A stretch of DNA of 64,000 nucleotides from positions 1 to 64,000 of the forward strand of contig NZ_PTIV01000009.1 of the NCBI RefSeq assembly GCF_002934325.1. Reading direction: 5' to 3'. The notes beneath the pieces are model-generated. The model ran no database searches, was not told the DNA's origin, and saw nothing but the letters and a program-made list of their open reading frames with translations. The stretch comes from Marinobacter persicus (GTDB lineage: Bacteria > Pseudomonadota > Gammaproteobacteria > Pseudomonadales > Oleiphilaceae). Position 1 is the first letter of the stretch, and each line of letters starts with the position of its first letter. A program made the position numbers and the translations under genes. Shown here in pieces: positions 46,720 to 57,123 of the stretch.

Positions 46720-47991
46720 TTGACCCAGGCATTCTCCGAAACGCTGCAAAATCTTCCGAAAGATGACTCCCTGACCCTGTTTCGCGTGAGTGCCGAGCTG
46801 TCGTTCAACTCTATCGTCGTCACGGACGCCAAGCAGGCCATTGTCTATGCCAATCCCGCATTCTGCAGCATGACCGGTTATTCCTCAGACGAGCTGGTCG
46901 GGCAAAACCCAAAGATCCTGCAAGGGCCAATGACCGAGGCTGTGGTTATTGATCAGTTAAGGCGGGACCTGAACAACGACGGCTATTTCTCCGGCTCAAC
47001 CATCAATTACCGGAAGAATGGCAAGCCTTACCTGGTGGAATGGAACATCACTCCGATCAACGACGAGGCCGGTAACCCACGGTTCTACGTTTCCATCCAG
47101 AAAGACATCACCCAGCTGCACGCTGCTGAATCCACCGGCAATCTGTTTGCCAAAGCCATCGATGCGGCCTACGACGGTATTTTCATCACCAACGCCGAGG
47201 GTACGATCGAGTTTGCCAACCAGGGCTTTGAGATCATTACCGGCTATACTCCCACCGAAGTCATCGGACGTGATCCATCAATTCTCAAATCCGGCCGGCA
47301 CGACAAGACCTTCTACAAAGGGCTCTGGCGCCACCTCAACGAAGGCCTACCCTTCCGCGCCATGGTGATCAATCGACACAAACACGGCCATGAGATCCAT
47401 TGCCAACAGACCATCACGCCGGTCAAGAACGCCAATGGCGAGATCTCGCACTTCATCAGCATCATCAAGGATCTGACCGACCGGGTGTTTGCCGAACTCA
47501 AACTCCGTGAGCAGGCCTCCCATGATTCGTTGACGGGCCTGCTGAACCGCCGTGCCGGGGAAATTGAACTGGATGTGGTCCTGATTCAGGCCCAGGAGCA
47601 GGATGCCTCTTTCAGCCTGCTGATGCTGGACATTGATGACTTCAAGAGCATCAACGACAGCCATGGCCACCCCCGGGGCGACGATGTCATCAAAAAAGTC
47701 GCAGAAACCCTGATGGAGCAGACCCGGAAAACCGACAAGTGCATTCGCTGGGGCGGGGAAGAATTTATTGTCATCCTGCCTGGCTGTGACCAGGACAAGG
47801 CCTCAGCCATTGCCGAGAAAATTCGCGCCATGATGGCGGAGAACAACTTCGACGGCATCGGCCAGGTCACCCTATCGGTCGGGGTTACCGAATTCATCGA
47901 CAATGACAACCCCGCCAGTATTCTTGGCCGGGTGGACCAGCGCCTTTATGCCGCCAAAAAATCCGGTAAAAACCGCGTCGTTATCGACTGA
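46720..47991 (+). CDS. PAS-PAS-GGDEF diguanylate cyclase
   Basis: The 423-residue cytoplasmic protein begins at TTG 46720 with no strong ribosome-binding site. There are two tandem PAS domains (about 20-140 and 145-265). The first is LOV-like in sequence (NPKILQGPMT, NYRKNGKPYLVEW) but has no photoactive Cys (NP in place of NC). The C-terminal GGDEF (about 275-423) has WGGEEF and an RKTD inhibitory site, so it is predicted active and product-inhibited. It is followed after 11 bp by the MHYT hybrid kinase and an HD-GYP regulator, forming a c-di-GMP synthesis/degradation operon. Confidence 0.9.
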   Translation: MTQAFSETLQNLPKDDSLTLFRVSAELSFNSIVVTDAKQAIVYANPAFCSMTGYSSDELVGQNPKILQGPMTEAVVIDQLRRDLNNDGYFSGSTINYRKNGKPYLVEWNITPINDEAGNPRFYVSIQKDITQLHAAESTGNLFAKAIDAAYDGIFITNAEGTIEFANQGFEIITGYTPTEVIGRDPSILKSGRHDKTFYKGLWRHLNEGLPFRAMVINRHKHGHEIHCQQTITPVKNANGEISHFISIIKDLTDRVFAELKLREQASHDSLTGLLNRRAGEIELDVVLIQAQEQDASFSLLMLDIDDFKSINDSHGHPRGDDVIKKVAETLMEQTRKTDKCIRWGGEEFIVILPGCDQDKASAIAEKIRAMMAENNFDGIGQVTLSVGVTEFIDNDNPASILGRVDQRLYAAKKSGKNRVVID

Positions 47992-48002
47992 GGCCCGCCC
48001 AA

Positions 48003-50909
48003 TTGTTATCGCTGAATGATTTCTTCGTGATTGGCCCTTCGCCGGCAAAACTGGTGAGTGGTCAATACACACCCTCGCTGGTTGTCCTGTCCCTGATCAT
48101 CGCGGTGGGTGCCTCGTATATGGCATTGGTGCTCGCAGCCGCCGCCCGGCGAAGCACATCCCGCCTGATGGAGAGGTTGCACCTGGTCAGCGGCTCGGCC
48201 TCTCTGGGGTTTGGCATCTGGTCCATGCATTTTATCGGCATGCTGGCCTTTGAAATGCCTATTCCGGTGGACTACGACCCCACCATTACCTTGTTTTCCG
48301 TGGCACCCAGCCTGCTAGCATCCTGGGTCGCCCTGAGTCTGCTGGCCCACAATGACATAACCCCGACCCGGCTGGCACTGGGTGGAATAACGGTGGGGGC
48401 TGGCATTGGAGCCATGCATTATCTCGGCATGGCGGCTATGCAAATGGGCCCGACCCTCCGCTACGACCCGGCTTTGTTTGCCGTTTCCATTCTGGTGGCA
48501 GTGTTGCTAGGCACTGTGGCGCTGTGGATCAGTTTTGGCCTGCGTCGCCGCCAGCTGCTGACCGGTTACAAACGGCGCTTACTGGCCGGCACGGTGATGG
48601 GCTTGGCGATTGCCGCCATGCATTACACGGCGATGGAAGCCGCTCGATTCATTGGCGAACCCAGTCCCGATTTTCTGCCCGGAAGTAATCGCCACTTACT
48701 ACTGGCTTTGTCCATCGCCTTTGTCACTGTCTCCCTGAGTCTGATGGCCGCAGGCGTCAATGCCGTTGCCCGCTACCGGGCGTTGATGCAACGAAGTCAG
48801 CAGACCGCCGGCGAGTTGAAAACCGTTGTGGATGCTGCGGTTGACGGCATTATCAAAATCTCGGAAACAGGCACGATCCTGTCATTCAATGACTCGGCAG
48901 AGCGTATCTTTGGTTATGAGGCCGAAGAAGTCCTGGGCAAAAACGTCAAGATGCTGATGCCAGAGCCCCACCAATCAGCTCACGACGGCTATCTGGACAA
49001 TTACCTGCGCACCGGCGAACAAAAAATCATCGGCACCGGCCGGGAGGTCTGGGCACTGCATAAAGATGGGCATGAGTTCCCAATCCGTCTGGCAATTGGT
49101 GAAGCACGGCTAAATGGCAGCAGTACGTTTGTCGGCTTCATTACCGACATATCCCTGCGCCACCAGATGGAAACCGATTTGCTCCGCGCCAAGGAGGAAG
49201 CGGAACAGGCTGCGGAAGCCAAGAGTGCCTTTCTGGCGAACATGAGCCATGAAATTCGCACCCCCATGAACAGCATCATTGGCTTTACCGATCTGGTGCT
49301 GGGTTCGCCCTTGACCGATACCCAGACCAAGCACCTGAGTGTGGTGAAAACTTCCGCCCGTTCACTGCTGGCGCTACTGAACGATATTCTGGACACGGCC
49401 AAACTGGATGGCGGGCATACCGAACTGGAATGTCGTGACTTCTCCCTGCGTGCGGTCTGCGAGCAGATTGTTGCCAGCCAGTCGCTTCAAGCGGGACGAA
49501 AGAACCTCTACCTCACACTGGACTACCGGGCCGAAGACCATTTCCGGGGCGACCCGTTACGGGTCCAGCAAATACTGCTGAACCTGGTGACCAATGCGGT
49601 GAAGTTCACCCATGAAGGCGGCGTCAAACTTCAGGTACAACAGGGAAAATCAGGCAAGCTACTGATCCTGGTCGAGGATACCGGCATTGGCATTCCTGCC
49701 GACCGGATCGACCACATTTTCGAGCCCTTCACCCAAGCCGACTCCAGCATGACCCGCCGATTTGGCGGAACCGGCCTCGGCACCACCATTGCCCGCCAGT
49801 TAACCGAACTCATGGGCGGTGAGATCCGTGTCAGCAGCAAGCCGGGACAGGGCAGCACTTTCCGCGTGAGCTTGCCGCTGCCTCCCGGAACGGCGGTGGA
49901 TAGCAACCCTAAAACAGAACAGGAAGTCACACTGCCACGCCTTTCATTCCTGGTGGCTGATGACGTAAAGCAGAATCTCGAATTGTTAAGCATTCTGCTG
50001 AAGGAGCGGGGCCACAAGGTCGAAACGGCTCAAAATGGCGAACAAGCTCTCAACATTTTTGCCGCCCAGCCCTTTGATGTCGTGCTGATGGATGTGCAGA
50101 TGCCGGAGATGAACGGCCATGAGGCGACCCGTCGCATCCGGCAGCTGGAAACTGAACGCCAACAACCGCCGACGCCGGTGATCGCCCTGACCGCCAGTGT
50201 GCTCGAACAGGACCGAAGGGAAGCCAGTGCGGCCGGCATGGATGGTTTTGCCATAAAACCCATCGATCTGGCAGAGCTGACGACAGAAATCAGCCGTGTT
50301 CTGGGGCTGCTGCATCTTAACAAGGCGCAGAAAATGCGGCACAAGGCCAGATCATCAGCAGAGGCGGTTAACACATCACTGATCAAGCAGCTCTGGCCCG
50401 ACTCCCAGGCACACCTCAAGGCAGCAAGGCAGTTTCTGCAAGCATCCCAGAATCAACCGGAAACGCTCAGGCATCAAACTGATGTCGCACCCATTGCCCA
50501 CCGGTTACGGGGTGTGGCAGGCAACCTGGGATTTGCGCCACTCGCGGCCACACTGGCTGAAATTGAGGTAACGCTCAAAAAGCAACTCACCGTCAGCGAG
50601 GGACTGTGGCATCAGCTCGATGAGCAATTCCAGGCAGCGAAGGACTGGCATGACCGCCAGCATAACGAGACTGCGCCGCTACATGAGACGCCCCAATCCT
50701 TCAAACCGCTCGATCTTTCAGCACTGGATGACCTGCTCGAAAGATTGCAACACGGCGAAGTACCAGAAGACATCTTCAACCGAATTCGTCCGTCGTTACC
50801 CACCGACTGTGCCGAAGCCGCCGCCGAGGCCCTGGACAACTTTGACCCGCAGCGCGCCGCTCAACTGCTGAAGGCCCATCGGGACACTATCAAGGAGGCA
50901 TCATGCTGA
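48003..50909 (+). CDS. MHYT-domain hybrid sensor histidine kinase
   Basis: The 968-residue protein starts at TTG 48003. The N-terminal membrane sensor carries three MHYT-type repeats (MHFIGM, MHYLGM, MHYTAM) within seven spans (about 25-255); MHYT domains are proposed to bind copper and sense O2, CO or NO. A PAS (about 265-385), HisKA (NMSHEIRTPMNSIIG), HATPase (NLVTNAVKFTHEG, GTGLGTTIA), a receiver (VLMDVQMPEMNG) and a C-terminal Hpt-like domain (VAPIAHRLRGVAGNLGF) follow. Its stop overlaps the start of the REC-HD-GYP gene, which is the probable output. Confidence 0.9.
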   Translation: MLSLNDFFVIGPSPAKLVSGQYTPSLVVLSLIIAVGASYMALVLAAAARRSTSRLMERLHLVSGSASLGFGIWSMHFIGMLAFEMPIPVDYDPTITLFSVAPSLLASWVALSLLAHNDITPTRLALGGITVGAGIGAMHYLGMAAMQMGPTLRYDPALFAVSILVAVLLGTVALWISFGLRRRQLLTGYKRRLLAGTVMGLAIAAMHYTAMEAARFIGEPSPDFLPGSNRHLLLALSIAFVTVSLSLMAAGVNAVARYRALMQRSQQTAGELKTVVDAAVDGIIKISETGTILSFNDSAERIFGYEAEEVLGKNVKMLMPEPHQSAHDGYLDNYLRTGEQKIIGTGREVWALHKDGHEFPIRLAIGEARLNGSSTFVGFITDISLRHQMETDLLRAKEEAEQAAEAKSAFLANMSHEIRTPMNSIIGFTDLVLGSPLTDTQTKHLSVVKTSARSLLALLNDILDTAKLDGGHTELECRDFSLRAVCEQIVASQSLQAGRKNLYLTLDYRAEDHFRGDPLRVQQILLNLVTNAVKFTHEGGVKLQVQQGKSGKLLILVEDTGIGIPADRIDHIFEPFTQADSSMTRRFGGTGLGTTIARQLTELMGGEIRVSSKPGQGSTFRVSLPLPPGTAVDSNPKTEQEVTLPRLSFLVADDVKQNLELLSILLKERGHKVETAQNGEQALNIFAAQPFDVVLMDVQMPEMNGHEATRRIRQLETERQQPPTPVIALTASVLEQDRREASAAGMDGFAIKPIDLAELTTEISRVLGLLHLNKAQKMRHKARSSAEAVNTSLIKQLWPDSQAHLKAARQFLQASQNQPETLRHQTDVAPIAHRLRGVAGNLGFAPLAATLAEIEVTLKKQLTVSEGLWHQLDEQFQAAKDWHDRQHNETAPLHETPQSFKPLDLSALDDLLERLQHGEVPEDIFNRIRPSLPTDCAEAAAEALDNFDPQRAAQLLKAHRDTIKEASC

Positions 50910-51895
50910 CTGCACCGAAAACCCTGCTGTTGGTAGACGACGAACCGGCGAATCTTCAGGTTCTGCGCAATATCCTGAGTGAGCAATACCGATTACTCTT
51001 CGCCCGTGACGGTGACCGGGCCCTGGAGCTGGCCGAGGCCGAAAAGCCGGATCTGATTCTGCTGGATGTGATGATGCCCGGCAAATCCGGTTACCAGGTG
51101 TGTGAAGCACTAAAACGCAACATCAGCACTTCGGCCATCCCGGTCATTTTTGTCACGGCCCTCTCCGACGTGGAGGATGAAGCCCGGGGCTTTGAGCTGG
51201 GAGCGGTGGACTATTTGACCAAACCGGTCAGCGCCGCAATCGTGCGGGCCCGTGTGCGCAATCATCTTTCTCTGGTAAGGGTGGATGAACTGGCGGCCAC
51301 CCGTCTGGCGGTGGTTCAACGGTTGGGGCGGGCAGCCGAGTACAAAGACAATGAAACCGGCCTGCACGTTATTCGAATGAGCCATTACTCCCAGTTGATC
51401 GCCCTGAAGGCCGGGCTCAGTGCAGACTGGTGTGAAACACTTCTGCACGCGGCCCCGATGCACGATGTGGGCAAGATCGGCATCCCGGACGCCGTGCTAC
51501 AAAAGCCGGGCAAACTGGATGCCGAGGAATGGGCCATTATGCAAAGCCATACGGAAATTGGCGCGGAAATCATTGGCGAAGATGGTTCCGAGCTTCTGGA
51601 CATGGCCCGGGAAGTGGCCCGCAGCCATCATGAAAAGTGGGATGGCAGCGGTTACCCGCGCGGCCTGAAAGGCAGGGAGATTCCGCTGGCAGCCCGCATT
51701 GTGGCACTGGCGGATGTGTTCGATGCGCTGACCAGCGAACGCCCCTACAAGAAGGCCTGGCCGGTGGAACAGGCCACCAACCTGATCCGGGAGCAAAGTG
51801 GCAAGCACTTCGATCCGGATCTGGTCGAGGCGTTCTTCCAGTGCCTGCCCGCAATCCTGGATATCAAGAACCGCTGGCAGGAGGAAGCTGCCTAA
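50903..51895 (+). CDS. Response regulator with HD-GYP phosphodiesterase (RpfG-like)
   Basis: The 330-residue protein has an N-terminal receiver (about 1-125; Asp in [13 protein letters not shown], Lys in LTKPVS) and an HD-GYP domain (about 145-320; [28 protein letters not shown] and [11 protein letters not shown] all intact). This predicts c-di-GMP hydrolysis gated by phosphorylation. AAGGAGG at ideal spacing precedes ATG 50903, which lies inside the end of the MHYT kinase gene, so the two are coupled. The 3' end overlaps the convergent chemoreceptor gene by 4 nt. Confidence 0.92.
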   Translation: MLTAPKTLLLVDDEPANLQVLRNILSEQYRLLFARDGDRALELAEAEKPDLILLDVMMPGKSGYQVCEALKRNISTSAIPVIFVTALSDVEDEARGFELGAVDYLTKPVSAAIVRARVRNHLSLVRVDELAATRLAVVQRLGRAAEYKDNETGLHVIRMSHYSQLIALKAGLSADWCETLLHAAPMHDVGKIGIPDAVLQKPGKLDAEEWAIMQSHTEIGAEIIGEDGSELLDMAREVARSHHEKWDGSGYPRGLKGREIPLAARIVALADVFDALTSERPYKKAWPVEQATNLIREQSGKHFDPDLVEAFFQCLPAILDIKNRWQEEAA

Positions 51896-53259
51896 CAGGT
51901 CATGTCGGGGTGGGCTTCCACCTCGGCAATCAGTGCGTCCAGCAGGTCGATCACTTCCGCCGAGGATGACTTAAGCGTATCCACCAGCTCCTGGGAGCGG
52001 GCATTATAGCGCTCGGGGTCGATGCGCTTGTGGTGATAATCCTGCGCCAGCTTGAACAGCTCCTTGCCTGCCTGGTGCACCCTCGGGTGTACCTGGTTAA
52101 TCAGGCGATCAGAGTTTTTCAGCTGATCCAGCCCCCGGGCCTTGTCACTGGCCAGGAATTTGCCCAGCCGGCACTGGGTGTGGTCCTTCACTTCCTCTTC
52201 GGTGATCGAATCTTCATTGAAGATGGCAAATCGAATCAGCTTGTCCACCCACACCACGTGGTCACGCTTGGCACTGGCCAGGGCCAGACAGGGGGAGATC
52301 ACCCGCACATTGGAGAAGATGTTGTTGGTGTCTTCGCGCAGGGGTGCCAGGGCGTTCATCAGGCCCTTGAAGATTTCAGCCAGGGCGTTTGAATCCTCAG
52401 AGTTGGAGTTCACTTGTTGCGCCATGTCGTGGGACACCTGGCTTTGCTGCTCCGCAGCTGAAGCAATGGAGGTGGCCTGATCAAAGTTCTGGTTGGCCGA
52501 ATCCCGGGATTTGTGGATGACATCCGCTACCCGCTCCCGGCTCTCACCGGAGGCCTGGACGGCAGCCACGGATCTGCCCAGCCGCTGCTGCACGCTTTCC
52601 GAACCACCAATAATCTCGGTCACGATGCCATTGATTTCCTGGGCGGCACCGGCGCTGCGGGCGGCCAACTGGCGCACCTCGTCGGCCACCACAGCAAAGC
52701 CACGACCGGCCTCACCCGCCCGGGCCGCTTCAATGGCGGCGTTCAAAGCCAGCAGGTTGGTCTGGTCCGAGATTTCATTGACGGTATTGGTGAGCGATTC
52801 AATGCGTTTGGTCTGTTCCGCCAGTGAACGCATTTCCTCGTTGGCCTGGGTGAGCGCGATGTCCACCTCGGCCAGTCGCGCTTCCATCTCATCCAGGGCC
52901 GTGCTGGATTCGTGGGTGTAATCGTTGACGTTGGAAGCCTGGCGCAACACGTCCTGGCCCAGACCGCCTACTTCCGAGGCGCTGGCCGACATCTCCTCAA
53001 TGGCGGCAGACAGGGTCTGAATATTGGCCACCAGGTGGTGGATGCGCTCATCAAATTCCAGGGCGTTCTGCCCCAGATCGGAAATATGGCGGGACACATC
53101 CACCGCACCATTGGCGATGGCCAGCTCTTCGTCTGCCCAATCGTCGAGGTATTGGGCCAGGGGCGCCAGCCAGTCCGGGGTATTCTTCCGGCGCTTGCCA
53201 TCCAGGACATCCTGGATCATCTGTTTGGCTTTATTTTCAGACAGGAACATAAGGGTCAC
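51892..53259 (-). CDS. Soluble methyl-accepting chemotaxis protein with CZB zinc-binding domain
   Basis: The 455-residue protein has no membrane span. The MCP signalling domain (about 60-310) shows the hairpin tip [35 protein letters not shown]. The C-terminal CZB domain (about 330-440) has the expected His/Cys set: [20 protein letters not shown] and [14 protein letters not shown] domains sense zinc and, through the zinc thiolate, oxidants such as HOCl. The GTG at 53259 and an ATG at 53250 are both possible starts. It lies downstream of a PAS chemoreceptor on the same strand, with a 121-bp gap bearing an inverted repeat. Confidence 0.9.
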   Translation of the reverse strand: MTLMFLSENKAKQMIQDVLDGKRRKNTPDWLAPLAQYLDDWADEELAIANGAVDVSRHISDLGQNALEFDERIHHLVANIQTLSAAIEEMSASASEVGGLGQDVLRQASNVNDYTHESSTALDEMEARLAEVDIALTQANEEMRSLAEQTKRIESLTNTVNEISDQTNLLALNAAIEAARAGEAGRGFAVVADEVRQLAARSAGAAQEINGIVTEIIGGSESVQQRLGRSVAAVQASGESRERVADVIHKSRDSANQNFDQATSIASAAEQQSQVSHDMAQQVNSNSEDSNALAEIFKGLMNALAPLREDTNNIFSNVRVISPCLALASAKRDHVVWVDKLIRFAIFNEDSITEEEVKDHTQCRLGKFLASDKARGLDQLKNSDRLINQVHPRVHQAGKELFKLAQDYHHKRIDPERYNARSQELVDTLKSSSAEVIDLLDALIAEVEAHPDMTC

Positions 53260-53284
53260 TCATTACCGCGTCAAACGCGGGTTT

Positions 53285-53324
53285 CGTTATCACAGACGGT
53301 TCTTGATATATGTCTATGATAACG
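53285..53324. promoter_or_regulatory. Inverted repeat upstream of the CZB chemoreceptor
   Basis: CGTTATCACAGAC (53285-53297) and GTCTATGATAACG (53312-53324) are complementary at 12 of 13 positions around a 14-nt AT-rich centre. The lack of a T-tract argues against an intrinsic terminator; operator or mRNA leader structure are possible. It lies between the stop of the PAS chemoreceptor gene and the start of the CZB chemoreceptor gene. Confidence 0.5.
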
Positions 53325-53380
53325 GCACCCCTACCCTATCCTTGAAGACCTGAATCAAATTCCCTGCATTGAGTGTGGAT

Positions 53381-54979
53381 TTACTCCTCGCCACGCCGCT
53401 TCAAGCGGGTAATCAGCTTGGCCACTTCGTTCAGTTCCCCTTCCAGGACATCAATCGACCCCTGCGCCTCTGCCATCAAACCTGTGGCGCTGTCGCCCAG
53501 GTCATTGATACTGACAATGCGACGGGAAATCTCGGCGGCCGCCTGGTGCTGCTGTTCAGCAGCCGAAGAGGTGCTGTCACATGCGTGTGAAATTCTCTCG
53601 ATATAGGTCACCAGCTCGTTCAGGGTGGCCTCGGAATTACTCGCATCCTCTTCGGTTTTCCGGGCATAGGTGTCGCACTGGGCCATGGAGTCAGTGGCAC
53701 TGCTTACCACATCACGGAACCGGCCCAGGGTCTCGTTGATCTGTTCAGTGGTACTCCGCGTTCTCAACGCCAGGCTGCGCACCTCATCGGCCACCACCGC
53801 AAAGCCCCGGCCGGCCTCACCCGCCCTGGCCGCCTCGATGGACGCGTTCAGTGCCAGCAGGTTGGTCTGTTCGGTGATCTCGCCAATGGTATTAAGGGCA
53901 TCGGTCACGCCCTTGCTCGCTTCCGTCAGCTCGCCCACGCGATCAGATGCTTCTGCCAATTCGTGGGAAAGAGCGCCCATGCTATGCCGTGTTTCCCGGG
54001 TAATGGCCTGGCCATTGGAGACCCCGTCGTGGGCCAGCCGCACCTGCTCCAGCATGTCAGCGGCATTGCTGGACACTTCCTGGGAAGTGGCAGACATTTC
54101 CTCACTGGCCGAGGCAATGGTATCGGTAGCATCGGACTGTTCCCGTACCGCGGCACTGGCTTCGGAACTGCGGGCGATGGTGGCTTTCATATCCGCTTTC
54201 AGGTCGCGAATCAGGTCGTCCATGCGCTTGACCACCGCATCCAGTTCCGCTTCCCGGGCAGTCATTGCCAGGTTAACGCTGGCGATCTCGTCGTTGCCGC
54301 CCGCAAAAATCCGTTCCGTCACGGTATCGTCAATGACGGCCCGGGCGCGCGCCACACACTTTCGGAACGAAGCCGTCAGACCCATGATGGCACCAGCGGC
54401 CACAGCCACCGACAACAGCCAGACAAACGCAGACGCCAGGACGGAGCCCATGAACCACTGTGCAGCAGTACTGGCGGCCAGAACCAGCGCCATGGTCAGC
54501 ACCAGTTTCAAATGCAACGGCAGGCCTCGGGACAGCCTGGCTGGCTCCACCGGCCCCTTTTTGGGCTGCTTGCCACTTACTTGGGCATAGAGCTTTTCCG
54601 CTCGAGCCTTGGCTTCAGGCTCCAGGCGGGTACGCACCGACTGCAGCTCCACCAGATTGCCGTTTTTATCAGTAATGGGAATGGCGTAAGCGCGAACCCA
54701 GTAATGATCCCCATTCTTACACCGGTTCTTTACCGCACCCAGCCAGGGCTCGCCTTTTTTCAGGCGCTGCCACATTTCTTCAAACGCTGCCCGGGGCATG
54801 TCCGGGTGACGGATGATGTTATGGGGTTGGCCCAACAACTCTTCCCTGGAATAACCACTAATCTTCACAAACTCATTATTGATGTGTGTGATTTGCCCTT
54901 TCGGATTGGTGGTGGAAAGAATGTTTGCGCCGTTACCTACGGTAACCTCGCGATGGGTAACTGGTTCGTTTATGCGCAT
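53381..54979 (-). CDS. PAS-domain (Aer-like) methyl-accepting chemotaxis protein
   Basis: From the ATG at 54979 (GAGGAAC upstream; a TTG one codon earlier is less likely) the protein has 532 residues. An N-terminal PAS domain (about 15-120; [33 protein letters not shown] and [12 protein letters not shown]) resembles Aer-type PAS domains that bind FAD. A short membrane hairpin (about 155-205) and a HAMP-like stretch follow, then the MCP signalling domain (about 260-500; [36 protein letters not shown]). It is predicted to mediate energy taxis or aerotaxis. Confidence 0.9.
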   Translation of the reverse strand: MRINEPVTHREVTVGNGANILSTTNPKGQITHINNEFVKISGYSREELLGQPHNIIRHPDMPRAAFEEMWQRLKKGEPWLGAVKNRCKNGDHYWVRAYAIPITDKNGNLVELQSVRTRLEPEAKARAEKLYAQVSGKQPKKGPVEPARLSRGLPLHLKLVLTMALVLAASTAAQWFMGSVLASAFVWLLSVAVAAGAIMGLTASFRKCVARARAVIDDTVTERIFAGGNDEIASVNLAMTAREAELDAVVKRMDDLIRDLKADMKATIARSSEASAAVREQSDATDTIASASEEMSATSQEVSSNAADMLEQVRLAHDGVSNGQAITRETRHSMGALSHELAEASDRVGELTEASKGVTDALNTIGEITEQTNLLALNASIEAARAGEAGRGFAVVADEVRSLALRTRSTTEQINETLGRFRDVVSSATDSMAQCDTYARKTEEDASNSEATLNELVTYIERISHACDSTSSAAEQQHQAAAEISRRIVSINDLGDSATGLMAEAQGSIDVLEGELNEVAKLITRLKRRGEE

Positions 54980-55247
54980 CAAGCGTTCCTCGGAACAGGC
55001 CTATGGAAAGAATCGACGATCGTTTTACGTGTGGCCATCCTGTACAGATTAAACCTGCCGCACCCTACCGACGTGTTGCCCAGTTTTAAAGTGAGCCAGA
55101 TCAATTGTTGAGCAGTTTTCATGCCATAAGGTGTTAGAACCATTGAGAAATTAAGATGTCGACCTTGAAACCGGAAAACGGAATGCGGGTTTTTCGTGAC
55201 CGGAAGTAATCCTGCTGGTTGATTACGGCGTAATAACAGCCACTTGT

Positions 55248-57101
55248 ATGACCACAGAGACGACACTTTTGACAGAGAGCACGGTTATGCCAGCAGAAAG
55301 GGAAGTTCGGCGCCTTGAGGACCTCTACGCACTGGATGTTCTGGATACGCCCCCCGAGGAGCGTTTTGATCGCATTACTCGGCTCGCCCGGCGGATTTTT
55401 GACGTACCCTACGCCCTGGTTAGCCTGGTTGACCGGGACCGGCAATGGTTCAAATCGCGCCAGGGGCTCGAAATCACACAAACGCCCCGCAATATCGCCA
55501 TCTGCGATCATGCCATTCGGGAGACCTCTCACTTGATGGTGCCCGACCTGACCCGGGACCCGCGCTTTGCTCACAACCCGCTGGTCACCGAGCCGCCCCA
55601 TTTCCGCTTCTACGCCGGGGTGGTCCTTAAAAGCGTCGAGGGGCGCCCGGTGGGCACCCTTTGCATCATGGATAACGAGCCCCGCTCGGCCTTGGACAAC
55701 AACCAGCTGGCGTTGCTGCGGGATTTGGGGGCGATGGTTGAACGGGAACTCAACGAGGGCCATCGTCTGGACCTCTGGCGCCAGACTCTGGTGCACCGAA
55801 CCCTCTACCAGGCCGACGGCCTGCCTGGCGAAAAGCTGTTTAGCGAGCAGAGCCAGCAGACGCTGACCCGGAGCTCGGAAGCGGCCATGGTGGTACTGGG
55901 TGTGAATGAATACGCCCTGTCGATCCTGGAGCTGTCCAGCGAACAACAGGCATTGCTGAACCGGGAACTGGCCGAACGGGTCGCCTCGGTGTTTCGTCTG
56001 GCCGATCACATTGGCACCCTGGGCAACGGGCGCTATGCGGCGCTTTTCGTCCTCGACCACAACCTCTTGCTAAAGTCCGCCAGCAACCGTCATCGGCGTT
56101 ACTTGGCCGCAAAGGCCCTGCAGGCGGAGTTTGCACGGCCGATCCAGGTGGCCAACCGGCGCGTTTATCCAACCGTTGGAGTGAGCCTGTTCCCTGACAA
56201 CGCCCAATCCGTCGACCAGCTTCTGGTTCAAGCGGAGCTGGCCCGCCCCGGGAAGATGACCAGCGCCATCCGCGCCATCGGTTTTTACAGTTTTGACAAA
56301 GAAGCGCAGCTGCAACGCTCGGTGCTGATCGAAACCCGCCTGCGCCAAGCCATTGCCGAAAACCGGTTACGGATGAACTACCAACCCAAGTTCGATCTGG
56401 CCTCAGGCAAAGTGTCCGGTCTGGAGGCTCTGGTGCGCTGGCACGACCCGGACCTGGGCGAAATTTCTCCCGCCGACTTTGTTCCCATTGCCGAGCGCTC
56501 CGACATCATCCGGGACCTGACCGACTGGGTGCTCGCTGCGGTTTGCCACCAATACGCCCAATGGACCGCCCAGGGCATGGACCGGGGCATCACCATTGCC
56601 GTGAACCTGAGCGCCGAGGACTTGCTGCGCCCGAACTTTCTGCAATGGCTGAGAGCATTGCTGGATCACACCGGCACCCCCGCCAGCGCCCTGGTGCTGG
56701 AAATCACCGAAGGCAGTCTGGTGGACAATGTTGAACTGGCCGCCGAGCATATTCGCGAGGCCAAGGCACTGGGGCTGTCCGTACACATTGATGATTTCGG
56801 TACCGGCTACTCTTCTCTCAGCCAGCTACACCGCCTACCCCTGGACGCCCTGAAAGTGGATCGCAGTTTCGTTAACGAAATCGGCACCAACAGCTCCGGG
56901 GAGCTGGTCACCAACGCCATCATCAGCCTGGCCAAGAGCCTGCGCTTGTCGGTGGTGGCCGAAGGCATAGAAACCGACGCCCAGCTGACTGAATTGCGTA
57001 AGCTGGGATGCGACAGCGTTCAGGGCTTTTTGCTGTCTCGCCCGCTGGAGGCACTGGCGGTAACCTCTCTGCTGACCCAAACCGCGCCCTGCCAACAATA
57101 A
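55248..57101 (+). CDS. GAF-(degenerate GGDEF)-EAL c-di-GMP phosphodiesterase
   Basis: The open frame has 617 codons from ATG 55248. An in-frame ATG at 55287 (MPAEREVRRLEDL) has a better purine run upstream and may be the true start. A GAF domain (about 20-180; the LDTPPEERFDRI-type N-terminus) precedes a degenerate GGDEF region in which the signature is replaced by NGRYA, so no cyclase activity is expected. The EAL domain (about 360-605) is intact: GLEALVRW, AVNLSAEDL, LEITEG, DDFGTGYSS and VVAEGIET. It is divergent from the Aer-like gene; the gap shows no clear promoter pair. Confidence 0.88.
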   Translation: MTTETTLLTESTVMPAEREVRRLEDLYALDVLDTPPEERFDRITRLARRIFDVPYALVSLVDRDRQWFKSRQGLEITQTPRNIAICDHAIRETSHLMVPDLTRDPRFAHNPLVTEPPHFRFYAGVVLKSVEGRPVGTLCIMDNEPRSALDNNQLALLRDLGAMVERELNEGHRLDLWRQTLVHRTLYQADGLPGEKLFSEQSQQTLTRSSEAAMVVLGVNEYALSILELSSEQQALLNRELAERVASVFRLADHIGTLGNGRYAALFVLDHNLLLKSASNRHRRYLAAKALQAEFARPIQVANRRVYPTVGVSLFPDNAQSVDQLLVQAELARPGKMTSAIRAIGFYSFDKEAQLQRSVLIETRLRQAIAENRLRMNYQPKFDLASGKVSGLEALVRWHDPDLGEISPADFVPIAERSDIIRDLTDWVLAAVCHQYAQWTAQGMDRGITIAVNLSAEDLLRPNFLQWLRALLDHTGTPASALVLEITEGSLVDNVELAAEHIREAKALGLSVHIDDFGTGYSSLSQLHRLPLDALKVDRSFVNEIGTNSSGELVTNAIISLAKSLRLSVVAEGIETDAQLTELRKLGCDSVQGFLLSRPLEALAVTSLLTQTAPCQQ

Positions 57102-57123
57102 AACGATGGCGCGATCTTACGAA

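Noticed and set aside
54980..55247. Possible c-di-GMP riboswitch in the gap between the Aer-like and EAL genes
   Set aside because: I looked for the GEMM-type conserved core and tetraloop-receptor pattern and found none.
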